Below, in pieces: positions 15,301 through 23,705 of a stretch of 44,098 bases of DNA. Where the stretch lies: assembly GCA_035627375.1 (NCBI GenBank), contig DASPLX010000025.1, positions 1 to 44,098 on the forward strand, written 5' to 3'. Positions within the stretch are counted from its first letter, which is position 1. Every line of letters starts with the position of its first letter. Origin of the DNA: DASPLX01 sp035627375. GTDB lineage: Bacteria > Pseudomonadota > Gammaproteobacteria > Burkholderiales > Burkholderiaceae_D. The notes under the pieces were generated by a model. It made no database searches, had not been told where the DNA came from, and saw only the letters and a list, made by a program, of their open reading frames with translations. The position numbers were made by a program, and so were the translations under genes.

Positions 15301-16868
15301 TCAAGCGGCTCTTGCGTGTCTTGAAGATCGTGCGCGTCGCGGCGCGCTACGGGCTCGACGAGATCGCCATGTCCGGTCTCGACGTGCCGCAGGTCTCGGC
15401 CATGCGGCGCTGGGTGGGCAAGCTGCTGTTCTGGCGCGACATTTCCGCGCCGCGCGGCGTGCGCCTGCGGCGCGCGCTGGAAGAGCTCGGCCCGATCTTC
15501 GTGAAATTCGGCCAGGTGCTGTCGACCCGACGCGACCTGCTGCCGCTCGATATCGCGATCGAGTTGGCGCGGCTGCAGGACCGGGTGCCGCCGTTCGATC
15601 CCGATCTCGCAATCGCCCAGATCGAATTGTCGCTCGGCGAGCATCCGGACCGCCTGTTCGCCCGTTTCGAGCGCGAACCGGTGGCCTCCGCCTCGATCGC
15701 GCAGGTGCATTTCGCCACCCTCAAGGATGGCACCGAAGTCGCCGTGAAAGTGCTGCGGCCCGGCATGAAGAAGGTGATCGAGGAGGATCTCGCATTGATG
15801 CGCATCGGCGCCGCCTGGGTCGAACGCCTGTGGGCGGACGGGCGCCGCCTGAAGCCGCGCGAAGTGGTCGCCGAATTCGACAAGTACCTGCACGATGAAC
15901 TGGACTTGATGCGCGAAGCGGCCAACGCCAGCCAGCTGCGCCGCAATTTCGCCGAGTCCCACCTGCTGCTGGTGCCGGAAATGTTCTGGGACTATTGCTC
16001 CAACCACGTCATCGTGATGGAGCGCATGCACGGCATTCCGATTTCCCAGGTCGACCGGCTGGTGGCCGAAGGCGTGGATCTGAAAAAACTGTCGCGCGAC
16101 GGCGTCGAGATCTTCTTCACCCAGGTGTTCCGCGACGGCTTCTTCCATGCCGACATGCATCCCGGGAACATCCTGGTGTCGGTCGATCCGCAAACCTTCG
16201 GCCGCTACATCGCGCTCGACTTCGGCATCGTCGGCACGCTGACCGATTTCGACAAGGATTACCTGTCGCAGAATTTCCTCGCCTTCTTCCGGCGCGACTA
16301 CAAGCGCGTCGCCGAGGCGCACATCGAATCGGGCTGGGCGCCGAAGAACACGCGCGTCGACGAATTGGAAGCGGCGGTGCGCGCCTGCTGCGAACCGATC
16401 TTCGACCGGCCCTTGCGCGACATCTCCTTCGGCCAGGTGCTGTTGCGCCTGTTCCAGGCCTCGCGCCGCTTCAACATCGAGGTGCAGCCGCAACTGGTGC
16501 TGCTGCAGAAGACGCTGCTCAACATCGAAGGCCTCGGCCGTCAGCTCGATCCCGATCTCGATCTGTGGAAGACCGCCAAGCCTTATCTCGAAAGCTGGAT
16601 GGAGCAGCAGGTCGGCTGGCGCGGCCTGGTGGAGCGCTTCAAGGCCGAGGCGCCGCGCTTCTCGCATATCGTGCCGCAGCTTCCGCGCCTGGTGCACCAG
16701 GCGCTCACGCACGAAGCGGAGCCGCGGCCGCAGGAAACCGATCTGCTCAAGCAGCTGCTCGAGGAACAGCGCCGCACCAATCGCATGCTCGCCTTCCTCG
16801 TCTATTTCGGCGGCGGCCTGCTGGTCGGCATGCTTTTCATGCAGTGGTATTTGCGCGCGAATTACTAG
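15297..16868 (+). CDS. ubiB: Ubiquinone biosynthesis protein UbiB (ABC1/ADCK-type kinase-like ATPase)
   Basis: A 523-residue protein of usual UbiB size. Seen: the KxGQ motif in FVKFGQVLSTRRDLLP (where protein kinases have their glycine loop), the A-rich loop ASASIAQVH, VAVKVLRPG with the ATP lysine, the ExD-type DELDLMREAANA, catalytic FHADMHPGNILV and metal-binding ALDFGIVG. One or two membrane helices close the protein (MLAFLVYFGGGLLVGMLFM). UbiB is thought to use ATPase activity to extract or present hydrophobic quinone precursors. Its ATG overlaps the ubiJ stop by 4 bases. Confidence 0.96.
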   Translation: MIKRLLRVLKIVRVAARYGLDEIAMSGLDVPQVSAMRRWVGKLLFWRDISAPRGVRLRRALEELGPIFVKFGQVLSTRRDLLPLDIAIELARLQDRVPPFDPDLAIAQIELSLGEHPDRLFARFEREPVASASIAQVHFATLKDGTEVAVKVLRPGMKKVIEEDLALMRIGAAWVERLWADGRRLKPREVVAEFDKYLHDELDLMREAANASQLRRNFAESHLLLVPEMFWDYCSNHVIVMERMHGIPISQVDRLVAEGVDLKKLSRDGVEIFFTQVFRDGFFHADMHPGNILVSVDPQTFGRYIALDFGIVGTLTDFDKDYLSQNFLAFFRRDYKRVAEAHIESGWAPKNTRVDELEAAVRACCEPIFDRPLRDISFGQVLLRLFQASRRFNIEVQPQLVLLQKTLLNIEGLGRQLDPDLDLWKTAKPYLESWMEQQVGWRGLVERFKAEAPRFSHIVPQLPRLVHQALTHEAEPRPQETDLLKQLLEEQRRTNRMLAFLVYFGGGLLVGMLFMQWYLRANY

Positions 16869-16878
16869 GGGCGAGCTC

Positions 16879-17493
16879 ATGTCCGATTCCGTGGTTCCCA
16901 ATTTCGCAACCCGCGATCCCACCGCGCCCGAATTCTGGTCGGAGCGTTTCGAACAGCGTTTCACGCCCTGGGACAAGGGCGGCGTGCCGCAAGCCTTGCG
17001 CGAGTTCGTGGCCCGGAATCCCGCGCCGCGCAGCGCGCTGATTCCCGGGTGCGGCAGCGGCTACGAGCTGGCCTATCTTTCCGAGGCCGGCTGGGACGCG
17101 ATCGCGATCGATTTCTCGCCGGCGGCCGTCGCCGCCGCCAGGAAAACCGTCGGATGCTGGGCCGAGCGTGTGCTGGAAGCGGACTTCTTCGCATTCGAGC
17201 CGCCGCGGCCGCTCGACTTCATCTATGAGCAAGCCTTCCTGTGCGCCCTGCCGCCGGACTGGCGTCCGCGCATCGCGCGGCGCTGGGCGGAATTGCTGGC
17301 GCCGGGCGGCCTGCTGTCGGGTTTCTTCTATTTCGACGACAAGCCGGGCGGGCCGCCGTTCGGCATCGGCCGCGCCGAATTGGAGCGACTGCTGAGTCCT
17401 CGCTTCGAGCTGATCGACGATCAACCGGTGGCGGATTCGATCCCGGTGTTCGCCGGCAAGGAGCGCTGGCTGGTTTGGCGTCGGCAGGAATGA
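16879..17493 (+). CDS. TPMT-family SAM-dependent methyltransferase
   Basis: A 204-residue protein with the thiopurine methyltransferase-type N-terminus FWSERFEQRFTPWDKGGVP, SAM motif ALIPGCGSGYELAYL and DFIYEQAFLCALPP. TPMT relatives methylate thiols, selenium or tellurium compounds; bacterial ones are often tied to tellurite or selenite tolerance, but no substrate can be read here. It begins 10 bases after ubiB with GGGGCGAG upstream as Shine-Dalgarno and may be in the same transcript. Confidence 0.87.
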   Translation: MSDSVVPNFATRDPTAPEFWSERFEQRFTPWDKGGVPQALREFVARNPAPRSALIPGCGSGYELAYLSEAGWDAIAIDFSPAAVAAARKTVGCWAERVLEADFFAFEPPRPLDFIYEQAFLCALPPDWRPRIARRWAELLAPGGLLSGFFYFDDKPGGPPFGIGRAELERLLSPRFELIDDQPVADSIPVFAGKERWLVWRRQE

Positions 17494-17588
17494 ACCATGC
17501 CGCCGGCGCGATGACGCGCCCCGGCCCGGCCGGGCGGCAGCCGCGCATCGACGGCAAAAAAGTGGGCGGAAGGGCTCCCGATCTTCAT

Positions 17589-17594
17589 TATAAT
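17589..17594 (+). promoter_or_regulatory. -10 box for the symporter gene
   Basis: TATAAT in TTCATTATAATGAGCC, 47 bases before the symporter ATG. The surrounding TTCATTATAATGA resembles the ilvA/yqaA -10 (GTCATTATAATGG). No -35 consensus. Confidence 0.45.
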
Positions 17595-17641
17595 GAGCCG
17601 GTTTTTTCCATTGGCCGGTATTTGACGCGGAGCAAACTCTC

Positions 17642-19096
17642 ATGGACTACACGTTGATTTCCTTCGTCGTGCTCTATTTGCTGGGCACCCTCGCATTGGG
17701 CGTATGGGCCGGCACGCGCATCCAGAACACGAGCGACTTCGCCGTCGCCGGCCGCAGCCTGCCGCTGATCATGGTGGTGACCACCACCTTCGCCACCTGG
17801 TTCGGCGCCGAGACCGTCATGGGCATTCCGGCCAGGTTCGTGCAAGGCGGCTTGAACGCCATCGTCGAAGATCCGTTCGGCGCCGGCACCTGCCTGATCC
17901 TGGTCGGCATGTTCTTCGCCGCCAAGCTGTACAAGCTCAATCTGCTGACGATCGGCGATTTCTATCGCCAGCGCTACGGCAAGGGCGTGGAAGTCTTCTG
18001 TTCCGTCGCGATCATCCTGAGCTATCTCGGCTGGGTGGCGGCGCAGATCACCGCCCTCGGCCTGGTGTTCTCGGTGCTGACCAACGGCGCCATGTCGGAG
18101 ACGACCGGCATGATCGTCGGCACGCTGGCCGTGCTGATCTACGTGGTGGTCGGCGGCTTCCTCGCCGTGGCCTGGACCGATTTCATCCAGATGATCGTGC
18201 TCGTGGTCGGACTTTCCATCATCGCCTTCTTCTCCGCCGACCTGGCCGGCGGCGCCGACCAGGTGTTCGCGATGGCCGCCCAGGCGGACCTCTGGAAATT
18301 CCTGCCGCCGCCGACCTTCACCGACATCATGTTCTTCATCGGCGCCGGCCTGACCATGATGCTCGGCAGCATTCCGCAGCAGGACGTGTTCCAGCGCGTC
18401 ATGTCGGCCAAGAATGCGCCGACCGCGCGCACCGGCGCGATCATCGGCGGCGCCAGCTACATCCTGTTCGCGTTCGTGCCGATGTTCATCGTCGCCTCCG
18501 CCGTCGTCGTCATGGGATCGAGCGCGCTCGAAATGGCGAAGGACGATTACCAGCGCCTGCTGCCGACCTTCGTGCTGACCAAGATGCCGCTCGTGATGCA
18601 GATCCTGTTCTTCGGCGCGCTGCTGTCCGCCATCAAGAGCACCTCGTCGGCGACGCTCCTGGCGCCCTCCACCAGCTTCGTCGAAAACATTCTCAAGAAC
18701 CTGCGGCCCGGCATGAGCGACCGCCAGCAGCTGTTCGCGATGCGCACCACGATCGTCGTGTTCGCGGCGCTGGTGCTGGCCTACGCGATCGCGATGAAAG
18801 GCACCTCGATCTACGACCTGGTGTCGGCCGCCTACCAGGTCACGCTGGTCGGCGCTTTCGTGCCGCTGGTGATGGGCCTGTACTGGAAGCGCGCGACTAC
18901 GCAGGGCGCGATCTTCTCGCTGGCTGCCGGCGTGGGCACCTGGATCCTGTTCTTCCCGCAAGTGTCGGGCCTGGGCGAACAATTCCCCGGCCAGCTCGCC
19001 GGCCTGATCGCGGCGTTCGTCGGCATGGTCTTGGGATCGCTCCTGCCGCAAGCCTTGCAAGATCGGCAGGAACCCACGAAATCCATCGCGGCCTAG
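17642..19096 (+). CDS. Sodium:solute symporter (SSS/SLC5 family)
   Basis: A 484-residue inner-membrane protein with about 13 hydrophobic helices. The N-terminal segment (LGVWAGTRIQNTSDFAVAGR, TTTFATWFGAETVMGIP) and central GLTMMLGSIPQQDVFQRVMSA are typical of SSS transporters; DFAVAGR plus FGAETVMG recur in members annotated for proline, pantothenate or monocarboxylates. The solute cannot be assigned. It stands alone: its own -10 box upstream, a strong terminator downstream. GCGGAGC is a weak Shine-Dalgarno before ATG 17642. Confidence 0.93.
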   Translation: MDYTLISFVVLYLLGTLALGVWAGTRIQNTSDFAVAGRSLPLIMVVTTTFATWFGAETVMGIPARFVQGGLNAIVEDPFGAGTCLILVGMFFAAKLYKLNLLTIGDFYRQRYGKGVEVFCSVAIILSYLGWVAAQITALGLVFSVLTNGAMSETTGMIVGTLAVLIYVVVGGFLAVAWTDFIQMIVLVVGLSIIAFFSADLAGGADQVFAMAAQADLWKFLPPPTFTDIMFFIGAGLTMMLGSIPQQDVFQRVMSAKNAPTARTGAIIGGASYILFAFVPMFIVASAVVVMGSSALEMAKDDYQRLLPTFVLTKMPLVMQILFFGALLSAIKSTSSATLLAPSTSFVENILKNLRPGMSDRQQLFAMRTTIVVFAALVLAYAIAMKGTSIYDLVSAAYQVTLVGAFVPLVMGLYWKRATTQGAIFSLAAGVGTWILFFPQVSGLGEQFPGQLAGLIAAFVGMVLGSLLPQALQDRQEPTKSIAA

Positions 19097-19142
19097 ACCT
19101 GCGGCCGGACAGCGCCAAGGGCGCCATGAGACAGGAAAAGCG

Positions 19143-19175
19143 GGGCCCTTCGAGAGCGAGGGGCCCTGTTTTTTT
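19143..19175 (+). terminator. Intrinsic terminator after the symporter gene
   Basis: GGGCCCTTCG pairs with CGAGGGGCCC (one T-G wobble) around AGAG, followed by TGTTTTTTT. The stem starts 46 bases after the symporter stop. The next gene begins about 190 bases further on, so this separates two transcripts. Confidence 0.9.
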
Positions 19176-19327
19176 GGGCCGCCGTGGCGTCCGCTTGGCA
19201 TGCCCAAATGCTTGTTTTTTCGGAGAAAGGCCGCATATTTGCCTTGCGCTTCACGGTATGGGCGGCTCCGGTCCCGGCGCCGCTGGCCGGGTTCGCAATA
19301 ATCCCCGATATTCATCGAAAAAGCCTT

Positions 19328-19333
19328 TATAAT
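19328..19333 (+). promoter_or_regulatory. -10 box for the fmdB-DUF502-aspS unit
   Basis: TATAAT 34 bases before the zinc-ribbon gene ATG; a GCAGGAGAG Shine-Dalgarno lies between. No consensus -35 is seen at normal distance. Confidence 0.5.
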
Positions 19334-19367
19334 TCAGGGTTTTGTACGATTTTTGCAGGAGAGTGAA

Positions 19368-19655
19368 ATGCCGATCTACGCTTATCGCTGCGAATCATGC
19401 GGTTTTGCCAAGGACGTGCTGCAAAAGGTGTCCGACGCTCCGCTGTCCGACTGCCCGGAATGCGGCCAGTCGAGCTTCAAGAAACAATTGACCGCCGCCG
19501 GTTTCCAGCTCAAGGGCACCGGCTGGTATGTGACCGATTTCCGCAACGGTTCGGGGGGCGCTTCCAAGCCGGCCGCCGCGGCCGCCGCCGAACCTGCCGC
19601 GTGTCCGTCCGGAGCCTGCGCCAGCCCGGCGACCTGCGGCGCGGATGCCGCCTAA
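19368..19655 (+). CDS. FmdB-family zinc ribbon protein
   Basis: A 95-residue protein opening MPIYAYRCESCGFAKD, with C8-x2-C11 and C29-x2-C32 (CPECG) forming the zinc ribbon. FmdB/CxxC_CXXC_SSSS proteins are putative regulators with unproven function. The tail is Ala-rich and carries extra cysteines (ACPSGACASPATCGADAA), which may bind metal or be disordered. ATG 19368 has a good GGAG upstream. In betaproteobacteria this gene commonly precedes DUF502 and aspS, as here. Confidence 0.9.
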   Translation: MPIYAYRCESCGFAKDVLQKVSDAPLSDCPECGQSSFKKQLTAAGFQLKGTGWYVTDFRNGSGGASKPAAAAAAEPAACPSGACASPATCGADAA

Positions 19656-19704
19656 CACCGTACAGCACGAAGGCGCCTGAACCGGCGCCGAAAGACAAGA
19701 CACG

Positions 19705-20334
19705 ATGCGCAAATACTTCGTCACCGGCCTTCTGATCCTGGTCCCGCTCGCGATCACCGCCTGGGTCCTCAAGACCATCATCGGCGCGATGGATCAGTCG
19801 CTGCTGCTCCTGCCCGCGCAGTGGCGCCCCGAAGCCTTGTTCGGTTTCAATGTCCCCGGGATAGGCACGGTCCTGACCCTGCTCATCGTGTTGCTGACCG
19901 GCGTCGCGACCCGCAACTTCATCGGCAAGCAAGTCGTCCACCTGTGGGAATCGCTGCTGGTGCGCATTCCCATCGTCAAATCGATCTATTCGAGCGTCAA
20001 GCAGGTCTCGGACACGCTGTTCTCGTCGAGCGGCAACGCGTTCCGCAAGGCGCTGCTGGTGCAGTATCCGCACCAGGGCGCCTGGACGATCGCCTTCCTG
20101 ACCGGCACGCCCGGCGGCGACGTCCGCAATCACCTGGCCGGCGACTATGTCAGCGTGTACGTGCCGACGACGCCCAATCCGACCTCGGGCTTTTTCCTCA
20201 TGATGCGCCGCACCGACACGATCGAGCTCGACATGACGGTCGACGAAGCGCTCAAGTACATCGTCTCGATGGGCGTCGTCGCGCCCGAATATCTCAAGAA
20301 GGCCGAAGCCGCCGCCCTCGAAGCGGCCGACTGA
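19705..20334 (+). CDS. DUF502 family membrane protein
   Basis: A 209-residue protein with two N-terminal membrane helices (YFVTGLLILVPLAITAWVL and IGTVLTLLIVLLTGVATRN) and a conserved soluble part: RIPIVKSIYSSVKQVSDTL, IAFLTGTPGGDV, VPTTPNPTSGFFLMM. DUF502 has no known activity. It lies between the zinc-ribbon gene (49 bases upstream) and aspS (80 bases downstream). Confidence 0.9.
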   Translation: MRKYFVTGLLILVPLAITAWVLKTIIGAMDQSLLLLPAQWRPEALFGFNVPGIGTVLTLLIVLLTGVATRNFIGKQVVHLWESLLVRIPIVKSIYSSVKQVSDTLFSSSGNAFRKALLVQYPHQGAWTIAFLTGTPGGDVRNHLAGDYVSVYVPTTPNPTSGFFLMMRRTDTIELDMTVDEALKYIVSMGVVAPEYLKKAEAAALEAAD

Positions 20335-20414
20335 TCCACATTAAAAACAACGAGCCTCCGGCGCCCGCGCGGCGCGCAAGGGCGCACCAAGAAACCTGTA
20401 ACCGGAAATCCACT

Positions 20415-22220
20415 ATGTCAATGCGAACTCACTACTGCGGCCTCACCACCGAGGAGCAACTTGGCCAAACCGTCAGCCTGTGCGGCTGGGTGCACCGCCG
20501 CCGCGACCATGGCGGCGTGATCTTCATCGACCTGCGCGACCGCGAAGGCCTCGTGCAAGTCGTGTGCGACCCGGACCGCGCCGACGTGTTCAAGACCGCC
20601 GAGCATGTTCGCAACGAGTTCTGCCTGCGCATCACCGGCGTCGTGCGCAACCGTCCGGAAGGCACGGCCAACGCCAATCTCAAGTCGGGCAAGATCGAGG
20701 TGCTGGCGCACTCGGTCGAAGTGCTGAATCCGTCCGTCACGCCGCCGTTCCAGCTCGACGACGAGAACCTCTCGGAAACCACGCGCCTGACGCATCGCGT
20801 GCTCGATCTGCGCCGCCCGCAGATGCAGAACAACCTGCGCCTGCGCTACCGCGTGACGATGGAAGTGCGCAAGTTCCTCGACGCCAACGGCTTCATCGAC
20901 ATCGAAACGCCGATGCTGACCAAGTCGACGCCGGAAGGCGCGCGCGACTACCTGGTGCCGTCGCGCGTCAACCCGGGCAACTTCTTCGCGCTGCCGCAGT
21001 CGCCGCAGCTGTTCAAGCAGCTGCTGATGGTCGCCAACTTCGACCGCTACTACCAGATCACCAAGTGCTTCCGCGATGAAGACCTGCGCGCCGACCGCCA
21101 GCCGGAATTCACGCAGATCGACTGCGAAACCTCGTTCATGAACGAGCAGGAAATCCGCGACATGTTCGAAGGCATGATCCGCGGCGTGTTCAAGAACGTG
21201 CTCGACATCGACCTGCCGAACCCGTTCCCGGTCATGGATTACGCGACCGCGATGGGCCTGTACGGCTCCGACAAGCCGGACATGCGCGTCAAGCTGCAAT
21301 TCACCGACCTGACCGCCGACATGAAGGATGTCGAGTTCAAGGTGTTCTCCGGCGCCGCCAACATGGAAGGCGGCCGCGTGGTCGGTCTGCGCGTTCCGGG
21401 CGGCGGCGCGATGCCGCGCTCCGAGATCGACGCCTACACCCAGTTCGTCGGCATCTACGGCGCCAAGGGCCTGGCTTACATCAAGGTCAACGAGAAGGCC
21501 AAGGGCCGCGACGGCCTGCAATCGCCGATCGTCAAGAACCTGCACGACGCCGCATTGGCCGCGATCCTCGAGAAGACCGGCGCGCAGGACGGCGACCTGA
21601 TCTTCTTCGGCGCCGACAAGGCGAAGGTCGTCAACGACGCGATCGGCGCGCTGCGCGTCAAGATCGGCCACAGCGATTTCGGCAAGAGCGGCGGCCTGTT
21701 CGAGAACGTCTGGAAGCCCCTGTGGGTCGTCGATTTCCCGATGTTCGAATATGACGAAGAGAACCAGCGCTACGTCGCCGCCCACCATCCGTTCACCTCG
21801 CCCAAGGACGGCCACGAAGACCTGCTCGAGACCAATCCGGGCAAGGCGCTGGCCAAGGCCTACGACATGGTGCTCAACGGCTGGGAGCTTGGCGGCGGCT
21901 CGGTGCGTATCCACCGCGCCGACGTCCAGAGCAAGGTGTTCCGCGCGCTCAAGATCGATGCGGAAGAGGCGCAGATCAAGTTCGGCTTCCTGCTCGACGC
22001 GCTGCAGTACGGCGCGCCGCCGCACGGCGGCCTCGCCTTCGGCCTGGACCGCATCGTCACGATGATGACCGGCGCCGAATCGATCCGCGACGTGATCGCC
22101 TTCCCCAAGACCCAGCGCGCGCAATGCCTGCTGACGCAGGCGCCGTCCGAGGTCGACGAGAAGCAGTTGCGCGAACTGCATATCCGCCTGCGCAATACCG
22201 AGCCGGCGGTGAAGGCATAA
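20415..22220 (+). CDS. aspS: Aspartate-tRNA ligase, probably non-discriminating
   Basis: A 601-residue class II synthetase of bacterial type: N-terminal anticodon-binding OB fold (LCGWVHRRRDHGGVIFIDLRD), catalytic core with motif 2 FRDEDLRADRQPEFTQID, the bacterial GAD insertion, and motif 3 GLAFGLDRIVTMMTG. It charges tRNA-Asp. His32 in RRRDHGG stands where E. coli has Leu30; as I recall from Pseudomonas aeruginosa work, histidine there marks non-discriminating enzymes that also charge tRNA-Asn, which then needs GatCAB. That property is inferred. ATG 20415 (MSMRTHYCGL) fits homology; MRTHYCG at the third residue is an alternative. Confidence 0.97.
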   Translation: MSMRTHYCGLTTEEQLGQTVSLCGWVHRRRDHGGVIFIDLRDREGLVQVVCDPDRADVFKTAEHVRNEFCLRITGVVRNRPEGTANANLKSGKIEVLAHSVEVLNPSVTPPFQLDDENLSETTRLTHRVLDLRRPQMQNNLRLRYRVTMEVRKFLDANGFIDIETPMLTKSTPEGARDYLVPSRVNPGNFFALPQSPQLFKQLLMVANFDRYYQITKCFRDEDLRADRQPEFTQIDCETSFMNEQEIRDMFEGMIRGVFKNVLDIDLPNPFPVMDYATAMGLYGSDKPDMRVKLQFTDLTADMKDVEFKVFSGAANMEGGRVVGLRVPGGGAMPRSEIDAYTQFVGIYGAKGLAYIKVNEKAKGRDGLQSPIVKNLHDAALAAILEKTGAQDGDLIFFGADKAKVVNDAIGALRVKIGHSDFGKSGGLFENVWKPLWVVDFPMFEYDEENQRYVAAHHPFTSPKDGHEDLLETNPGKALAKAYDMVLNGWELGGGSVRIHRADVQSKVFRALKIDAEEAQIKFGFLLDALQYGAPPHGGLAFGLDRIVTMMTGAESIRDVIAFPKTQRAQCLLTQAPSEVDEKQLRELHIRLRNTEPAVKA

Positions 22221-22244
22221 GCTTTCCCTGTTCGGGCATAATCG

Positions 22245-22271
22245 AAGGCGCGGGTTTCCGCGCCTTTTTTT
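22245..22271 (+). terminator. Intrinsic terminator between aspS and nudB
   Basis: AAGGCGCGG / CCGCGCCTT, a perfect 9-bp stem with GTTT loop and a following run of seven T (22265-22271). It sits 13 bases before the GTG start of nudB, unusually close for separating two genes. Confidence 0.87.
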
Positions 22272-22284
22272 ATTCGTGTGAACC

Positions 22285-22776
22285 GTGAAGCCGACTTATA
22301 AGATCCCCGAATCCGTCCTGGTTGTCATTCATACTGCCGACCTCGACGTCTTGCTGATCGAACGTGCCGACAAGCCCGGCTACTGGCAATCGGTGACCGG
22401 CTCGAAAGACGCGCTCGACGAGCCGTTGATCGAAACCGCGGTGCGCGAAGTGGGGGAAGAGACCGGCATCCGCATCGTCGCGCACGCCGATGACGAACAT
22501 CCCGATGCGGTTCCGATTGCCAATTTGCGCGATTGGCATCTCTCCAATGTCTACGAAATCTATCCGGTCTGGCGCCATCGCTACGCGCCCGGCGTCACGC
22601 AAAATACCGAGCATGTATTCGGCCTGTTGGTGCCGCGCGGCATTCCCGTCGCATTGGCGCCGCGCGAGCACACGAATCACATGTGGCTGCCGTATCGCGA
22701 GGCGGCCGACCGTTGCTTTTCTCCTTCCAACGCCGAAGCCATCCTGCAATTGCCGCGCCACCGGGGAACTAATTGA
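22285..22776 (+). CDS. nudB: Dihydroneopterin triphosphate diphosphatase (Nudix hydrolase)
   Basis: A 163-residue Nudix protein. The Nudix box is complete: GSKDALDEPLIETAVREVGEETGI. The opening YKIPESVLVVIHTADLDVLLIERADKPGYWQSVTGS is typical of NudB, which removes pyrophosphate from dihydroneopterin triphosphate in folate synthesis. Start is GTG at 22285; no better ATG is in frame nearby and homology starts at KPTYKIP. No strong Shine-Dalgarno. It follows the aspS terminator closely and precedes the EEP-clsB pair. Confidence 0.92.
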   Translation: MKPTYKIPESVLVVIHTADLDVLLIERADKPGYWQSVTGSKDALDEPLIETAVREVGEETGIRIVAHADDEHPDAVPIANLRDWHLSNVYEIYPVWRHRYAPGVTQNTEHVFGLLVPRGIPVALAPREHTNHMWLPYREAADRCFSPSNAEAILQLPRHRGTN

Positions 22777-22829
22777 CTCGAATCAAGACTTATAGGCGTC
22801 CCGTTTTCGAGTAGCAGTACAATGCCCAC

Positions 22830-23624
22830 ATGAAGTTGCGGATCGCCACTTACAACATTCACAAAGGCGTCTCGTCCATCGGCAATCGTCCGCGCATCCA
22901 TGCGTTGAAGCAGGCGATCGCCGCGATCGATGCCGATGTGCTGTTCCTGCAGGAAGTGCAGGGCAGGCACGATTTGCATGCCACGCGCCACGCGGCGGAC
23001 TGGCCGCGCCTGGCGCAGCATCATTTCCTGGCCGGCGATTCGCATCACACGGCTTACGGCATGAACGCGATCTACGATCATGGCCACCACGGCAACGCCT
23101 TGCTGAGCCGTTATCCGATCCTCTCCTCGCGCAACCAGGATGTCTCCGATCACGCCTTCGAGCAGCGCGGCATCCTGCATTGCGTGGTGCAAGCGCAGAA
23201 ATGCGACATCCATTGCTACGTGGTCCATCTCGGCCTGTTCGCCGGCAGCCGCAAGCGCCAGAGCGACGCCTTGATCGAGGCGGTCGAAACCTACTCCCCG
23301 AACGGTTCGCCGATCATCATCGCCGGCGATTTCAACGACTGGGGCGACAAGCTCAGCGACAGCCTGCGCGCGCGCTTGGACGTGAGGGAAGTGTTCGACG
23401 ACCGGACCTCGCCCTTCAGCCTGCGCTCCATCCTGAACCAGTTCGGCCTGCGCGGGCCGCGCATGAAGCCGGCGCGCACCTTCCCGGCGGCGTTGCCCTG
23501 GCTGCGGCTGGACCGCATCTATGTGCGCGGCTTCTGGGTGGAGTCGGCGGAGGTGCTGCACGGCGCCTTGTGGGCGCGGCTGTCCGACCATGCGCCGATC
23601 GTGGCCGACGTCGTCTTGGCATAG
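22830..23624 (+). CDS. Endonuclease/exonuclease/phosphatase (EEP) family protein, YbhP-like
   Basis: A 264-residue EEP-fold protein: LRIATYNIHKGV with the metal-binding Asn, FLQEVQ (Glu ligand), VHLGLF, IIAGDFNDW (Asp, Asn) and LSDHAPIVADV (catalytic Asp-His). The fold covers nucleases and phospho(di)esterases. In E. coli the equivalent gene ybhP stands directly before clsB (ybhO), and the same pair occurs here (81-base gap), so a role with phospholipid metabolism is more likely than DNA repair; this is inference from context. Confidence 0.9.
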   Translation: MKLRIATYNIHKGVSSIGNRPRIHALKQAIAAIDADVLFLQEVQGRHDLHATRHAADWPRLAQHHFLAGDSHHTAYGMNAIYDHGHHGNALLSRYPILSSRNQDVSDHAFEQRGILHCVVQAQKCDIHCYVVHLGLFAGSRKRQSDALIEAVETYSPNGSPIIIAGDFNDWGDKLSDSLRARLDVREVFDDRTSPFSLRSILNQFGLRGPRMKPARTFPAALPWLRLDRIYVRGFWVESAEVLHGALWARLSDHAPIVADVVLA

Positions 23625-23705
23625 TCGCCGCGCCGCGCATCCGGTATAGAATGCGGACTGCCGATCGACTTCCCGAGTGACCGCCATTCCGCATTTCCTC
23701 CGCCC

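Noticed and set aside
20418..22181. 587-codon minus-strand frame opposite aspS
   Set aside because: Antisense shadow of a fully conserved synthetase; no recognisable domain.
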